Positions 51,338-59,924 of a stretch of 64,000 nucleotides of DNA are shown in pieces. Positions within the stretch are counted from its first letter, which is position 1. The number at the start of each line of letters is the position of its first letter. Source of the stretch: Streptomyces sp. ITFR-16. GTDB taxonomy: Bacteria > Actinomycetota > Actinomycetes > Streptomycetales > Streptomycetaceae. The notes below the pieces were generated by a model, which searched no databases, had not been told where the DNA came from, and saw nothing but the letters and a program-made list of their open reading frames with translations. The translations under genes and the position numbers were made by a program. Location: the NCBI RefSeq assembly GCF_031844705.1, contig NZ_CP134609.1, positions 5,518,001-5,582,000 on the forward strand. The letters run 5' to 3'.

Positions 51338-52084
51338 ATGAGCTTGTTCCGGGACGACGGCGTGGTGCTGCGCACGCAGAAGCTGGGCGAGGCCGACCGG
51401 ATCATCACGATACTGACCCGGAGCCACGGCCGCGTGCGGGCCGTCGCGCGCGGGGTACGGCGCACGAAGTCGAAGTTCGGCGCCCGCCTGGAGCCGTTCT
51501 CCCATGTCGACGTGCAGTTCTTCGCGCGCGGCAGCGAACTGATCGGGCGCGGACTGCCGCTCTGCACCCAGAGCGAGACGATCGCCCCGTACGGCGGCGG
51601 CATCGTCACCGACTACGGCCGCTACACCGCGGGCACCGCCATGCTGGAGACCGCCGAGCGCTTCACCGACCACGAGGGCGAACCGGCGGTCCAGCAGTAT
51701 CTGCTGCTGGTGGGCGGGCTGCGCACGCTGGCCCGCGGGGAGCACGAGCCGCACCTCATCCTGGACGCCTTCCTGCTGCGCTCCCTCGCGGTCAACGGCT
51801 ACGCCCCCAGCTTCGACGACTGCGCCCGGTGCGGAATGCCCGGTCCGAACCGTTTCTTCTCCGTCGCGGCGGGCGGCGTCATATGCGGCGACTGCCGGGT
51901 GCCCGGCAGCGTCGTACCCTCGGCTGAGGCCATCACCCTGCTGAGCGCACTGCTCACCGGCGACTGGGAGACGGCGGACGCGTGCGAGGCGCGTCATGTC
52001 AGGGAGGGGAGCGGGCTGGTGTCCGCCTATCTGCACTGGCATCTGGAGCGCGGGCTGCGCTCGCTGCGGTACGTAGAGAAGTGA
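51338..52084 (+). CDS. recO: DNA repair protein RecO
   Basis: RecO loads RecA with RecR at ssDNA gaps. The 248-residue protein has an N-terminal OB fold (RDDGVVLRTQKLGEADRIITILTRSHGRVRAVARG), a helical domain and a C-terminal zinc-binding CARCGMPGPN...CGDC. ATG 51338 fits the family start. It lies 21 bp before uppS, an arrangement seen in many actinobacteria. Confidence 0.95.
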   Translation: MSLFRDDGVVLRTQKLGEADRIITILTRSHGRVRAVARGVRRTKSKFGARLEPFSHVDVQFFARGSELIGRGLPLCTQSETIAPYGGGIVTDYGRYTAGTAMLETAERFTDHEGEPAVQQYLLLVGGLRTLARGEHEPHLILDAFLLRSLAVNGYAPSFDDCARCGMPGPNRFFSVAAGGVICGDCRVPGSVVPSAEAITLLSALLTGDWETADACEARHVREGSGLVSAYLHWHLERGLRSLRYVEK

Positions 52085-52105
52085 CACAGGGAGACTGAGA
52101 AGCTC

Positions 52106-52924
52106 ATGGCAGTACGCGGGATGCTCGGCGGCCGTAGCCGGCGTGACTACAAGACCCCGGAGCCGCACCCGTCCGGTGCCGTGCCGCCGAAGATCCCCGG
52201 TGAGCTGGTGCCCAAGCACGTGGCCGTGGTGATGGACGGCAACGGCCGGTGGGCCAAGGAGCGGGGCCTGCCGCGCACCGAGGGGCACAAGGTCGGCGAG
52301 GGCGTCGTCATGGACGTCCTCAAGGGCTGCATCGAGATGGGCGTCAAGAACCTCTCGCTGTACGCCTTCTCCACGGAGAACTGGAAGCGGTCCCCGGAGG
52401 AGGTGAAGTTCCTCATGAACTTCAACCGGGACGTCATCCGCCGCCGCCGTGACGAGATGGACGAGCTCGGTATCCGGATCCGCTGGGTCGGCCGCATGCC
52501 CAAGCTGTGGAAGTCCGTCGTCCAGGAACTCCAGGTCGCCCAGGAGCAGACCAAGGACAACGACAGGATGACGCTGTACTTCTGCGTCAACTACGGCGGC
52601 CGGGCGGAGATCGCGGATGCCGCGCAGCGGATCGCGCGGGATGTCGCCGCCGGGAAGCTGGACCCGTCGAAGGTCAACGAGAAGACGTTCGCGAAGTACA
52701 TCTACTACCCGGACATGCCGGACGTCGACCTCTTCGTCCGCCCCAGCGGCGAGCAGCGCACGTCGAACTATCTGATCTGGCAGAGCGCGTACGCCGAGAT
52801 GGTCTTCCAGGACGTGCTGTGGCCGGACTTCGACCGCCGTGACCTGTGGCGGGCCTGTCTGGAATTCGCCCAGCGCGACCGCCGCTTCGGCGGCGCCGAG
52901 GAAGCCGCGGCCTCCGGCAGCTGA
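52106..52924 (+). CDS. uppS: Isoprenyl transferase (undecaprenyl diphosphate synthase family)
   Basis: Cis-prenyl chain elongation for cell-wall carrier lipid. The 272-residue protein has the active-site motif VAVVMDGNGRWAKERG, the region LYAFSTENWKRS and the C-terminal RPSGEQRTSNYLIWQSAYAE. The prenyl chain length cannot be deduced from sequence. Convergent with zur. Confidence 0.95.
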   Translation: MAVRGMLGGRSRRDYKTPEPHPSGAVPPKIPGELVPKHVAVVMDGNGRWAKERGLPRTEGHKVGEGVVMDVLKGCIEMGVKNLSLYAFSTENWKRSPEEVKFLMNFNRDVIRRRRDEMDELGIRIRWVGRMPKLWKSVVQELQVAQEQTKDNDRMTLYFCVNYGGRAEIADAAQRIARDVAAGKLDPSKVNEKTFAKYIYYPDMPDVDLFVRPSGEQRTSNYLIWQSAYAEMVFQDVLWPDFDRRDLWRACLEFAQRDRRFGGAEEAAASGS

Positions 52925-52930
52925 ACGGAC

Positions 52931-52961
52931 GGGCCGGCGGGGGGTCTGCCCCTGCCGGCCC
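52931..52961. terminator. Terminator-like hairpin between uppS and zur
   Basis: GGGCCGGC (52931-52938) pairs with GCCGGCCC (52954-52961), extended inside by GGGG/CCCC with a bulge. It lies between convergent genes and may serve both. Confidence 0.7.
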
Positions 52962-52979
52962 GGATCACTCGCGGTGCGC

Positions 52980-53417
52980 CTACTGCTTCCCGGCGCTCGC
53001 GCACTCCGCGCACGTGCCGAAGACCTCCACCGTGTGCGCCACGTTGACGAAGCCATGCTGTGCGGCGATGGTCTCCGCCCACTGCTCGACCGCCGGGCCC
53101 TCGACCTCGACCGCCTTGCCGCACATCCGGCAGACCAGATGGTGGTGGTGGTCACCGGTCGAGCACCGCCGGTAGACCGATTCGCCCTCGGTGGTGCGCA
53201 GCACATCGACCTCGCCCGCGTCGGCGAGGGACTGCAGGGTGCGGTAGACCGTGGTCAGCCCGACCGAGTCACCGCGGTGCTTGAGCACGTCGTGCAGTTC
53301 CTGGGCGCTGCGGAACTCGTCCACCTCGTCGAGCGCCGCCGCCACGGCCGCCCGCTGCCGGGTCGACCGGCCGCGCACCGGGGCCGCGTTCGTTCCGCTG
53401 ATCGGCGCCGTCGCCAC
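52980..53417 (-). CDS. zur: Zinc uptake regulator Zur (Fur family)
   Basis: A 145-residue Fur-family repressor that binds Zur boxes when zinc is present. The winged helix (TRQRAAVAAALDEVDEFRSAQELHDVLKHRG, VGLTTVYRTLQSLADAG), the structural site STGDHHHHLVCRMCGK and C-terminal GTCAECASAG (CxxC) are present. GTG 53417 has GAGGAG six bases upstream; ATG 53456 would add 13 residues. It lies 65 bp downstream of znuB and is probably in the same unit as znuABC. Confidence 0.93.
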   Translation of the reverse strand: MATAPISGTNAAPVRGRSTRQRAAVAAALDEVDEFRSAQELHDVLKHRGDSVGLTTVYRTLQSLADAGEVDVLRTTEGESVYRRCSTGDHHHHLVCRMCGKAVEVEGPAVEQWAETIAAQHGFVNVAHTVEVFGTCAECASAGKQ

Positions 53418-53482
53418 AGGAGCCTCCTCGTGTCGCCCGTACGTATGTCGGGCCATTGTGCCAGTCCGGCCCGGCCGCAGGG

Positions 53483-54376
53483 TCAGACGCGGACGTCGTC
53501 CGCCGCCGGGCGTGCGCCCGGTACTTCCAGGGTGCACCGCTCCGCGGCCGTCTCGCTCCGCCGGGCGCGCCTTCTGGCCAGCGGGGCGGCGAGCAGCGTG
53601 AGGAGGACGAAGACCCCGATGGCGAGCAGCACGATCGTCGCGCCGGGCGGCACGTCCTGGTAGTACGAGGTCACGGTGCCGGCCAGGGTCACGGCGACCC
53701 CGATGACGACCGACAGCACGAACGTCACCTTGAAGGACCGGGTGATCTGCTGCGCGGCGGCGACCGGGACCACCATCAGGGCGCTGACCAGCAGCAGCCC
53801 GACGACCCGCATCGCCACGGTGACGGTGACGGCCGCGGTGACCGCGACCAGCAGGTTCAGCACGCGCACCGGCAGCCCGGTGACCCGGGCGAACTCCTCG
53901 TCCTGGCTGACGGCGAACAATTGTCGCCGCAGCCCCACCGTCACCAGCAGCACGAACGCCGCGAGCAGCGAGATCGAGGTGATGTCCTCGGAGGAGACCG
54001 TGGACAGCGAGCCGAAGAGGTACGAGGTGAGATTGGCGTTCGAGCCGGTGTCGGAGAGGTTGATCAGCAGGACACCGCCCGCCATGCCCCCGTAGAACAG
54101 CATGGCCAGCGCGATGTCGCCGCGGGTGCGTCCGTACCAGCGGATCAGCTCCATGACGACCGCGCCCGCCACGGCGACGGCGGTGGCCATCCAGACCGGG
54201 CTGGTGGACAGCAGGAAGCCGAGGCCGACCCCGGTCATCGCGATGTGTCCGATGCCGTCGCCCATCAGGGCCTGCCGGCGCTGCACCAGGTAGATGCCGA
54301 CGGCGGGCGCGATGACACCGACCAGGACGGCGGCGAGCAGGGCCCGCTGCATGAAGGGAGGGGTGAGGAATTCCAT
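53483..54376 (-). CDS. znuB: Zinc ABC transporter permease ZnuB
   Basis: A 297-residue ABC-3 family permease with about eight helices, starting FLTPPFMQRALLAAVLVGVIAPAVGIYLVQRRQALMGDGIGH. Conserved loops such as DGIGHIAMTGVGLGFLL and the C-terminal LLAAPLARRRARR tail are typical. It starts 2 bp after the znuC stop and is followed by zur. Confidence 0.94.
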   Translation of the reverse strand: MEFLTPPFMQRALLAAVLVGVIAPAVGIYLVQRRQALMGDGIGHIAMTGVGLGFLLSTSPVWMATAVAVAGAVVMELIRWYGRTRGDIALAMLFYGGMAGGVLLINLSDTGSNANLTSYLFGSLSTVSSEDITSISLLAAFVLLVTVGLRRQLFAVSQDEEFARVTGLPVRVLNLLVAVTAAVTVTVAMRVVGLLLVSALMVVPVAAAQQITRSFKVTFVLSVVIGVAVTLAGTVTSYYQDVPPGATIVLLAIGVFVLLTLLAAPLARRRARRSETAAERCTLEVPGARPAADDVRV

Positions 54377-54378
54377 GA

Positions 54379-55218
54379 TCAGCTCAGCAGTCCCGTCCGG
54401 ACGGGCTCGGAGGCCGCGTGGGGGTGTACGTGGTCGTGGCCGGGCAGGGCGTGCTGCCCGAGGGCCTTCGGGGGCGGTCCGTCATGCATCACACAGCCGT
54501 CGCGGAGCACCACGGCCCGGTCGATGAGCGGTTCCAGCGGGCCCAGCTCGTGCAGGACGAGCAGGACGGTGGTGCCGGCCGCTACCTGCTCGCGCAGGGT
54601 CGCGGCGAGGATCTCCTGGCTGGCCAGGTCCACACCGGCCATCGGCTCGTCCATGATCAGCAGCTCGGGTTCGGCGGCGAGCGCGCGGGCGATCAGCACC
54701 CGCTGGTGCTGGCCGCCGGACAGGGCGTTCACCGAGTCCCGGGCGCGGTCGGCGAGGCCGACGAGCTCGATGGCGCGGTCGACGGCGGCCCGGTCCGCCT
54801 TGCGGGGCAGGCCGAGCCCGGTCCGCGACAGCCGCCCGGAGGCGACGACCTCGCGGACCGTGGCGGGCACTCCGCCGGCGGCCGTGGTGCGCTGCGGTAC
54901 GTAGCCGACCCGGGCCCAGTCGCGGAAGCGGCGCAGCGGGGTGCCGAACAGCTCGACGGTGCCGCCGGTCAGCGGGACCTGGCCGATGACGGAGCGCACG
55001 GCGGTGGACTTGCCCGAGCCGTTGGCGCCGAGCAGGGCCACGACCTCGCCGCGGTGCACGGTCAGGTCGATGCCGCGCAGCACGGGGCGTGCGCCGAGGG
55101 TGGCCGTGGCGTCGCGTACGACGATCACGGGTTCGGGCGGGGTGCTCTGGGGCTCGGGCATGAGCGTCTCCGGTGCTGCTGCGCGGTTCGGGCCGGCCGG
55201 CTGGGTGGGGTCGCTCAC
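54379..55218 (-). CDS. znuC: Zinc ABC transporter ATP-binding protein ZnuC
   Basis: A 279-residue ABC ATPase with Walker A LLGANGSGKST, signature ALSGGQHQRV and Walker B LLIMDEPMAGVD. The Q-loop YVPQRTT and H-loop VLHELG are also present. GTG 55218 overlaps the znuA stop by GTGA. The C-terminal HDHVHPHAAS is His-rich. The order znuA-znuC-znuB-zur is as in other Streptomyces. Confidence 0.95.
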   Translation of the reverse strand: MSDPTQPAGPNRAAAPETLMPEPQSTPPEPVIVVRDATATLGARPVLRGIDLTVHRGEVVALLGANGSGKSTAVRSVIGQVPLTGGTVELFGTPLRRFRDWARVGYVPQRTTAAGGVPATVREVVASGRLSRTGLGLPRKADRAAVDRAIELVGLADRARDSVNALSGGQHQRVLIARALAAEPELLIMDEPMAGVDLASQEILAATLREQVAAGTTVLLVLHELGPLEPLIDRAVVLRDGCVMHDGPPPKALGQHALPGHDHVHPHAASEPVRTGLLS

Positions 55219-56168
55219 TTCGCGCCGAGGGCCTTCTGCAGCGCGGTGAGGTTGGACTGCATGACCTCGATGTAGTCAGCGCCCTTGGACTTGTCCGTGA
55301 TTCCCTCCAGCGGGTCCAGGACGTCGGTCTTCAGTCCGGTGTCCCGGGCGACGGTCTTCGCCGTCCTGTCGCTGGCGAGGGTCTCGAAGAAGACGGTGGT
55401 GACCTTCTTCTTCTCCGCGATGGAGTGCAGGGCGCTGATGCGGGCGGGGCTGGGCTCGGCCTCGGGGTCGATGCCCGCGATGCCCTCCTGGGTGAGGCCG
55501 TAGCGCTCGGCCAGGTATCCGAAGGCGGAGTGGGTGGTGATGAACGTCCTGGTGGCGGTGGTCCTCAGCCCCTTCTCGTACGCGGTGTTCAGCGTGCCGA
55601 GCTCGGTGACCAGGGCGTCGGTGTTCTTGCGGTAGTCCGCGGCGTGGTCCGGGTCGGTCTTCTCCAGGGACTTGCCCAGGCCCTTGGCGACCTCGGCGTA
55701 CTTCACCGGGTCCAGCCAGATGTGCGGGTCGGCGCCGGCCTCCTCGCCCTCGTGCTCATGGGCGTGCTCCTCGCCGCCGGCCTCCGTGCCGTGGTCCTCC
55801 AGCTCGGTCAGCTTCGCGGCGTCGACCGTGTGCTGTGCGCCGGACTGCTTGATCGCGTCGTCGACGGCGGGCTGGATGCCGTCGAGGTAGACGATCAGGT
55901 CGGCGTCGCTCAGGCCGCCGATCTGGCGGGGGCTGAGCTCCAGGTCGTGCGGCTCCACGCCGGGCTTGGTCAGGGTGGAGACGGAGACGTGGTTCCCGCC
56001 GATCCGCTCGGCCAGGAACTGCATCGGGTAGAAGGACGCCACCACGTTGAGCCTGTCGCCGTTCTTGTGACCGGCGGCGTCGGACGTCGAGCAGGCGGAG
56101 AGGGCGGTGAGGCCGAGGACGACTGCTCCGGCGACGGCGGTCGTGGGTATGAGGCGGCGTACGTTCAT
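55215..56168 (-). CDS. znuA: Zinc ABC transporter substrate-binding lipoprotein ZnuA
   Basis: A 317-residue zinc-binding lipoprotein with signal peptide and lipobox LSAC (LTALSACSTSDAAG). The cluster A-I fold is clear: VVASFYPMQFLAERIGG, VSTLTKPGVEPHDLELSPRQ (zinc His), the His/Glu-rich loop EDHGTEAGGEEHAHEHEGEEAGADPHIWLDP, ITTHSAFGYLAERYG and FFETLASDRTAKTVAR. ATG 56168 is used; the frame starts at 56186. The start lies inside a Zur box and has no normal ribosome site. Confidence 0.93.
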   Translation of the reverse strand: MNVRRLIPTTAVAGAVVLGLTALSACSTSDAAGHKNGDRLNVVASFYPMQFLAERIGGNHVSVSTLTKPGVEPHDLELSPRQIGGLSDADLIVYLDGIQPAVDDAIKQSGAQHTVDAAKLTELEDHGTEAGGEEHAHEHEGEEAGADPHIWLDPVKYAEVAKGLGKSLEKTDPDHAADYRKNTDALVTELGTLNTAYEKGLRTTATRTFITTHSAFGYLAERYGLTQEGIAGIDPEAEPSPARISALHSIAEKKKVTTVFFETLASDRTAKTVARDTGLKTDVLDPLEGITDKSKGADYIEVMQSNLTALQKALGAK

Positions 56169-56182
56169 GACAGTCATTTTCA
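56168..56182. promoter_or_regulatory. Zur box 1, overlapping znuA start
   Basis: On the minus strand, TGAAAATGACTGTCA matches the Streptomyces Zur box (TGAAAATGATTTTCA type) in 13 of 15 positions. Its last base is the A of the znuA ATG (56168), so bound Zur would block the znuA start region. Confidence 0.75.
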
Positions 56183-56189
56183 ACAAAAG

Positions 56190-56204
56190 TGGAAACGATT
56201 GTCA
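56190..56204. promoter_or_regulatory. Zur box 2 upstream of znuA
   Basis: TGGAAACGATTGTCA closely fits the TGRnAACGATnnTCA pattern of Zur sites in Streptomyces. It is 22 bp from box 1 (start to start), two helical turns, as expected for paired dimers. It lies between znuA and divergent glyS. Confidence 0.85.
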
Positions 56205-56320
56205 ACAAGGCGGATGAAATGCTTCCGGAACCGACTGCCCCGCTCCCGATTTGATCGAAGGCCCGTGCCCGCCGGTAATCTGAGTCATTAGCCGTTCGCC
56301 GTCGTAATGAAGAGAGCACC

Positions 56321-57703
56321 GTGGCCGCCGACAAGATCGACTCCATCGTCAGCCTGAGCAAGCGCCGTGGCTTCGTTTTCCCCTCCAGTGAGATCTACGG
56401 CGGTCAGCGCGCCGCCTGGGACTACGGGCCGCTGGGCGTCGAGCTCAAGGAGAACCTCAAGCGTCAGTGGTGGCGCTACATGGTCACCGCGCGCGAGGAC
56501 GTGGTCGGTCTCGACTCGTCGGTCATCCTGGCCCCCGAGGTGTGGGTGGCCTCCGGTCACGTCGCCACGTTCTCCGACCCGCTGACCGAGTGCACCTCCT
56601 GTCACAAGCGCTTCCGCGCGGACCACCTGGAGGAGGCGTACGAGGAGAAGCACGGCAAGCCGCCGGTCAACGGCCTCGCCGACCTCAACTGCCCGAACTG
56701 CGGCAACAAGGGCACGTTCACCGAGCCCAAGGAGTTCTCCGGCCTGCTCTCGACGCACCTCGGCCCGACCCAGGACTCCGGCTCGGTCGCCTACCTGCGC
56801 CCCGAGACCGCCCAGGGCATCTTCACCAACTTCGCCCAGGTGCAGACGGCTTCGCGCAAGAAGCCGCCGTTCGGCATCGCGCAGATGGGCAAGTCCTTCC
56901 GGAACGAGATCACTCCGGGCAACTTCATCTTCCGCACGCGCGAGTTCGAGCAGATGGAGATGGAGTTCTTCGTCAAGCCGGGCGAGGACGAGCAGTGGCA
57001 GGAGTACTGGATGGAGCAGCGCTGGAACTGGTACACCGGTCTCGGCCTGCGCGAGGAGAACATGCGGTGGTTCGAGCACCCGAAGGAGAAGCTCTCCCAC
57101 TACTCCAAGCGCACCGCTGACATCGAGTACCGCTTCCGCTTCGGCGGCAGCGAGTGGGGCGAGCTGGAGGGTGTCGCCAACCGGACGGACTACGACCTGA
57201 AGGCGCACTCCAAGGCCTCGGGCACCGACCTCCAGTTCTACGACCAGGAGGCCGGCGAGCGCTGGACCCCCTACGTCATCGAGCCGGCGGCCGGTGTCGG
57301 CCGCTCGATGCTGGCCTTCCTGCTGGACGCCTACATCGAGGACGAGGCGCCCAACGCCAAGGGCGTCATGGAGAAGCGCACCGTGATGCGCCTCGACCCG
57401 CGCCTGGCCCCGGTCAAGGTCGCGGTCCTGCCGCTGTCCCGCAACCCGCAGCTCTCGCCGAAGGCCAAGGGCCTCGCCGCCGACCTGCGGCAGAACTGGA
57501 ACATCGAGTTCGACGACGCGGGCGCCATCGGCCGCCGCTACCGCCGCCAGGACGAGATCGGCACCCCGTTCTGCGTCACCGTCGACTTCGACACCCTCGA
57601 CGACAACGCGGTCACCGTGCGCGAGCGCGACACCATGAAGCAGGAGCGCGTCTCCCTGGACCAGATCCAGGCGTACCTCGGCGCCCGGCTGCTCGGCTGC
57701 TGA
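56321..57703 (+). CDS. glyS: Glycine--tRNA ligase (alpha2 type)
   Basis: Charges tRNA-Gly. The 460-residue class II enzyme is of the dimeric single-chain type: SLSKRRGFVFPSSEIYGGQRAAWDYGPLG near the N-terminus, CTSCHKRFRADH...CPNCGNKGTF as an inserted zinc-like site, motif 2 FGIAQMGKSFRNEITPGNFIFRTREFEQMEMEFF and a C-terminal anticodon domain (VKVAVLPLSRNPQLSPKAKGLAADL). GTG 56321 is used. A strong hairpin follows. Divergent from the znu cluster. Confidence 0.96.
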   Translation: MAADKIDSIVSLSKRRGFVFPSSEIYGGQRAAWDYGPLGVELKENLKRQWWRYMVTAREDVVGLDSSVILAPEVWVASGHVATFSDPLTECTSCHKRFRADHLEEAYEEKHGKPPVNGLADLNCPNCGNKGTFTEPKEFSGLLSTHLGPTQDSGSVAYLRPETAQGIFTNFAQVQTASRKKPPFGIAQMGKSFRNEITPGNFIFRTREFEQMEMEFFVKPGEDEQWQEYWMEQRWNWYTGLGLREENMRWFEHPKEKLSHYSKRTADIEYRFRFGGSEWGELEGVANRTDYDLKAHSKASGTDLQFYDQEAGERWTPYVIEPAAGVGRSMLAFLLDAYIEDEAPNAKGVMEKRTVMRLDPRLAPVKVAVLPLSRNPQLSPKAKGLAADLRQNWNIEFDDAGAIGRRYRRQDEIGTPFCVTVDFDTLDDNAVTVRERDTMKQERVSLDQIQAYLGARLLGC

Positions 57704-57720
57704 AACCCGCACCCGCTGGA

Positions 57721-57758
57721 CGAAGCCCCCGGTTCCCCGTACGGAGCCGGGGGCTTCG
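57721..57758 (+). terminator. Hairpin terminator after glyS
   Basis: CGAAGCCCCCGG (57721-57732) with CCGGGGGCTTCG (57747-57758), extended inside by TTCC/GGAG pairing, lies 17 bp after the glyS stop. Confidence 0.88.
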
Positions 57759-57795
57759 GGCACACTGGGCACACTCGTCAACAGGAGGCCCGAAG

Positions 57796-58002
57796 ATGCC
57801 GTCCATGACCACGAGCAAGGTCAGCAGATGGGACCACCACGGACGTGAACACATAGTCCACGTACGGAAGTCGGGGGTGCAGCGCCAGCTGAGCTGCGAC
57901 ACCTGCGACTGGCGCAAGCGGGTGCAGTTCCTGCCCGGGCTCAAGGCGGAGGAACACCTCGCGGAGGCCCACCAGGCGACGGTGGACCCGACGGCGGCCT
58001 AG
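57796..58002 (+). CDS. Small zinc-ribbon-like protein
   Basis: A 68-residue basic protein (SMTTSKVSRWDHHGREHIVHVRKSG) with one CxxC knuckle in LSCDTCDW and two His in HLAEAH, possibly a zinc site. It may bind nucleic acid or be structural. ATG 57796 is preceded by AGGAGG. No function can be assigned. It is separated from glyS by a terminator. Confidence 0.75.
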   Translation: MPSMTTSKVSRWDHHGREHIVHVRKSGVQRQLSCDTCDWRKRVQFLPGLKAEEHLAEAHQATVDPTAA

Positions 58003-58034
58003 GGCTCGCGCGCCTCCCTGGGCCCGCAGGACCC

Positions 58035-58622
58035 TCAGGCGCGCAGGCCGCGCAGGAGCAGGTCCGAGACGGCGGTGAACTCGGCGGCGATGGCGGGCTT
58101 TCGCCACTCGGCGGCGTACGCCGGGTCGTGGAAGCGGGCCGTCGCGTCGAAGACTGCCTGGGCGGCGGCCGCGGGGTCGTCCACGGCGAACTGCCCCTCA
58201 CCGACCCCCTCCTCGATGATCTCCCGCAACTGCCCGACCAGTTCGCGGATGTGCTCCTCCACCACCGTGCTCTCGCCCATCAGCACCTCGTACGTGGCGA
58301 ACAGCTCGGGGTCGTCGCCCGCCTTGTGGCGCTTGGCCTCGAACAGCGTCTCCAGCCACTGCCGCAGCTTCGCCGGGGCGGGCCGGTCCGAGCCGTGCAG
58401 GATCTCGGTGAGCGCCAGCTCAGTACGGGTCAGCCAGCGGCCGGTGACCGCCTCGCGGAGCGCGGCCTTGGTGCGGAAGTGGCGGTAGACGCTGCCGTGG
58501 CTCACACCCAGTGCCCGGGCCACATCGACCACGGTCGCCTTGGCCGGCCCGTAGCGACGCAGGACGTCCTCGGTGGCTTCGAGGATGCGCTCGGGAGTCA
58601 GCGGGTCGGACGGCGGCGTCAT
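58035..58622 (-). CDS. TetR family transcriptional regulator
   Basis: A 195-residue TetR-type repressor. The HTH (about 10-55; RILEATEDVLRRYGPAKATVVDVARALGVSHGSVYRHFRTKAALREAV) is complete, and a C-terminal ligand/dimer domain follows. It lies 82 bp downstream of the aldo/keto reductase on the same strand. A clear palindrome upstream of that gene (59789-59810) is its probable operator. Confidence 0.9.
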   Translation of the reverse strand: MTPPSDPLTPERILEATEDVLRRYGPAKATVVDVARALGVSHGSVYRHFRTKAALREAVTGRWLTRTELALTEILHGSDRPAPAKLRQWLETLFEAKRHKAGDDPELFATYEVLMGESTVVEEHIRELVGQLREIIEEGVGEGQFAVDDPAAAAQAVFDATARFHDPAYAAEWRKPAIAAEFTAVSDLLLRGLRA

Positions 58623-58704
58623 GGTGGGTGTGCTGCCTTTCGGGGGCGTCGTGCGGGGCGGGGACCGGAGGCGGGCCGCACCCCCGCCCGACCGTACCCG
58701 GAGG

Positions 58705-59718
58705 TCAGCGCTCGCTGTCCAGGTGGGCCATCTGCTGGGCCGGGTAGCGCGCTCCGGCGGCGGACCCGGCGGGGACCGCTTCCTCGATCGCGGCGAGGTC
58801 GTCCGCGTCCAGCCGGACGTCCAGCGCGCCGAGGGCCTCGGCCAGCCGGTCCCGGCTGCGGGCGCCGACCAGCGGGACGATGTCCGTGCCCTGGGCGAGG
58901 ACCCAGGCGATGGCGGTCTGCGCGACCGAGACGCCCTTCTGCTCGGCGATCTTGCGCAGCGCGTCGACCAGGCCGAGGTTGTGCCGGAGGTTGTCGCCCT
59001 GGAAGCGGGGGCTCATGGACCGGAAGTCGCCCGGGGCCAGCTCGCGGTCGCGGGTGAAGTGGCCGCTGATCAGGCCGCGCGAGAGCACCCCGTACGCCGT
59101 GACGCCGATGCCCAGCTCGCGGCAGGCGGGCAGGATCCTGTCCTCGATGGACCGGGAGATCAGCGAGTACTCGATCTGGAGGTCGGAGATGGGGGCCACG
59201 GCGGCCGCCCGCCGGATCGTGTCCGCGCCCAGCTCGGAGAGGCCGATGTGGCGGACATGGCCGGCCTCGACCAGCTCGGCGATGGCCCCGACGGTCTCCT
59301 CGATCGGGACATCGGGGTCGGCCCGGGCGATCCGGTAGATGTCGATGTGGTCGGTGCCGAGCCGCTGGAGCGAATACGCCGCGAAGTTCTTGACGGCGGC
59401 CGGACGGCCGTCGTATCCCGTGAAGCCGCCCTCGACCGTCCGCAGCGCGCCGAACTTCACACTGGTCAGCGCCTGTTCGCGAGCGGCGGCGGGGGCGGTG
59501 CGCAACGCCTCGTTGATCAGCAGCTCGTTGTGCCCCATCCCGTAGAAGTCGCCGGTGTCCAGCAGGGTGACGCCCGCGTCCAGCGCGGCGTGGATCGTGG
59601 CGATCGACTCGGCGCGGTCGGCCTCGCCGTACAGCGCGGACATGCCCATGCAGCCGAGGCCGATCGCGGAGACCTGCGGGCCGGCGGAGCCGAGGGTGCG
59701 GGTGTGGAGGGTGGTCAT
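58705..59718 (-). CDS. Aldo/keto reductase
   Basis: An NADPH-dependent oxidoreductase of 337 residues with AKR motifs: IGLGCMGMSALYGEADRAE, DTGDFYGMGHNELLINEALR (catalytic Asp/Tyr), TSVKFGALRT (catalytic Lys) and RLGTDHIDIYRIARADPDVPIEETVGAIAELVEAGHVRHIGLSE. The C-terminal IVPLVGARSRDRLAEALGAL binds NADP phosphate. ATG 59718 has GGGAG upstream. The long N-terminal extension possible in frame is not family-like. It is followed by a TetR gene, giving an inducible detoxification pair. Confidence 0.9.
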   Translation of the reverse strand: MTTLHTRTLGSAGPQVSAIGLGCMGMSALYGEADRAESIATIHAALDAGVTLLDTGDFYGMGHNELLINEALRTAPAAAREQALTSVKFGALRTVEGGFTGYDGRPAAVKNFAAYSLQRLGTDHIDIYRIARADPDVPIEETVGAIAELVEAGHVRHIGLSELGADTIRRAAAVAPISDLQIEYSLISRSIEDRILPACRELGIGVTAYGVLSRGLISGHFTRDRELAPGDFRSMSPRFQGDNLRHNLGLVDALRKIAEQKGVSVAQTAIAWVLAQGTDIVPLVGARSRDRLAEALGALDVRLDADDLAAIEEAVPAGSAAGARYPAQQMAHLDSER

Positions 59719-59788
59719 CGGGAACTCCCGGAGAGTGGCGGAGCGGACGGTGCCGGCGTGGGCCGTACCTCGACCATGACACAGGGGA

Positions 59789-59810
59789 TGACAGATTTCA
59801 ATATCTGTCA
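59789..59810. promoter_or_regulatory. TetR-type operator upstream of aldo/keto reductase
   Basis: TGACAGAT (59789-59796), TTCAAT and ATCTGTCA (59803-59810) form perfect 8-bp arms around 6 nt. The site is AT-rich against a GC-rich background and lies 71 bp before the reductase ATG. It is the likely site for the linked TetR protein. Confidence 0.8.
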
Positions 59811-59877
59811 GTCCATGTTCCCTCGCGCGGGTGGTCCGGCGGCGGAAAATCCGGTGAGGGGGCCGTCCGGTCCGGGG

Positions 59878-59883
59878 TACGGT
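59878..59883 (+). promoter_or_regulatory. Possible -10 box TACGGT before 9-codon ORF
   Basis: TACGGT ends 7 nt before an ATG (59891), the spacing expected of a leaderless transcript starting at the ATG. No -35 box is convincing. Low certainty. Confidence 0.3.
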
Positions 59884-59890
59884 TTCCCGC

Positions 59891-59920
59891 ATGTCTTCGT
59901 TCTTCCAGATCTACGAGTGA
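59891..59920 (+). CDS. Tiny ORF (MSSFFQIYE), possible leader peptide
   Basis: A nine-residue ORF ending TGA at 59918, rich in aromatic residues, followed 4 nt later by a 9-bp hairpin. It lies 87 bp before the DUF6243-type gene. The ORF-hairpin-gene order resembles an attenuator leader, but no codon run points to an amino acid. It may be chance. Confidence 0.35.
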   Translation: MSSFFQIYE

Positions 59921-59924
59921 GAGC

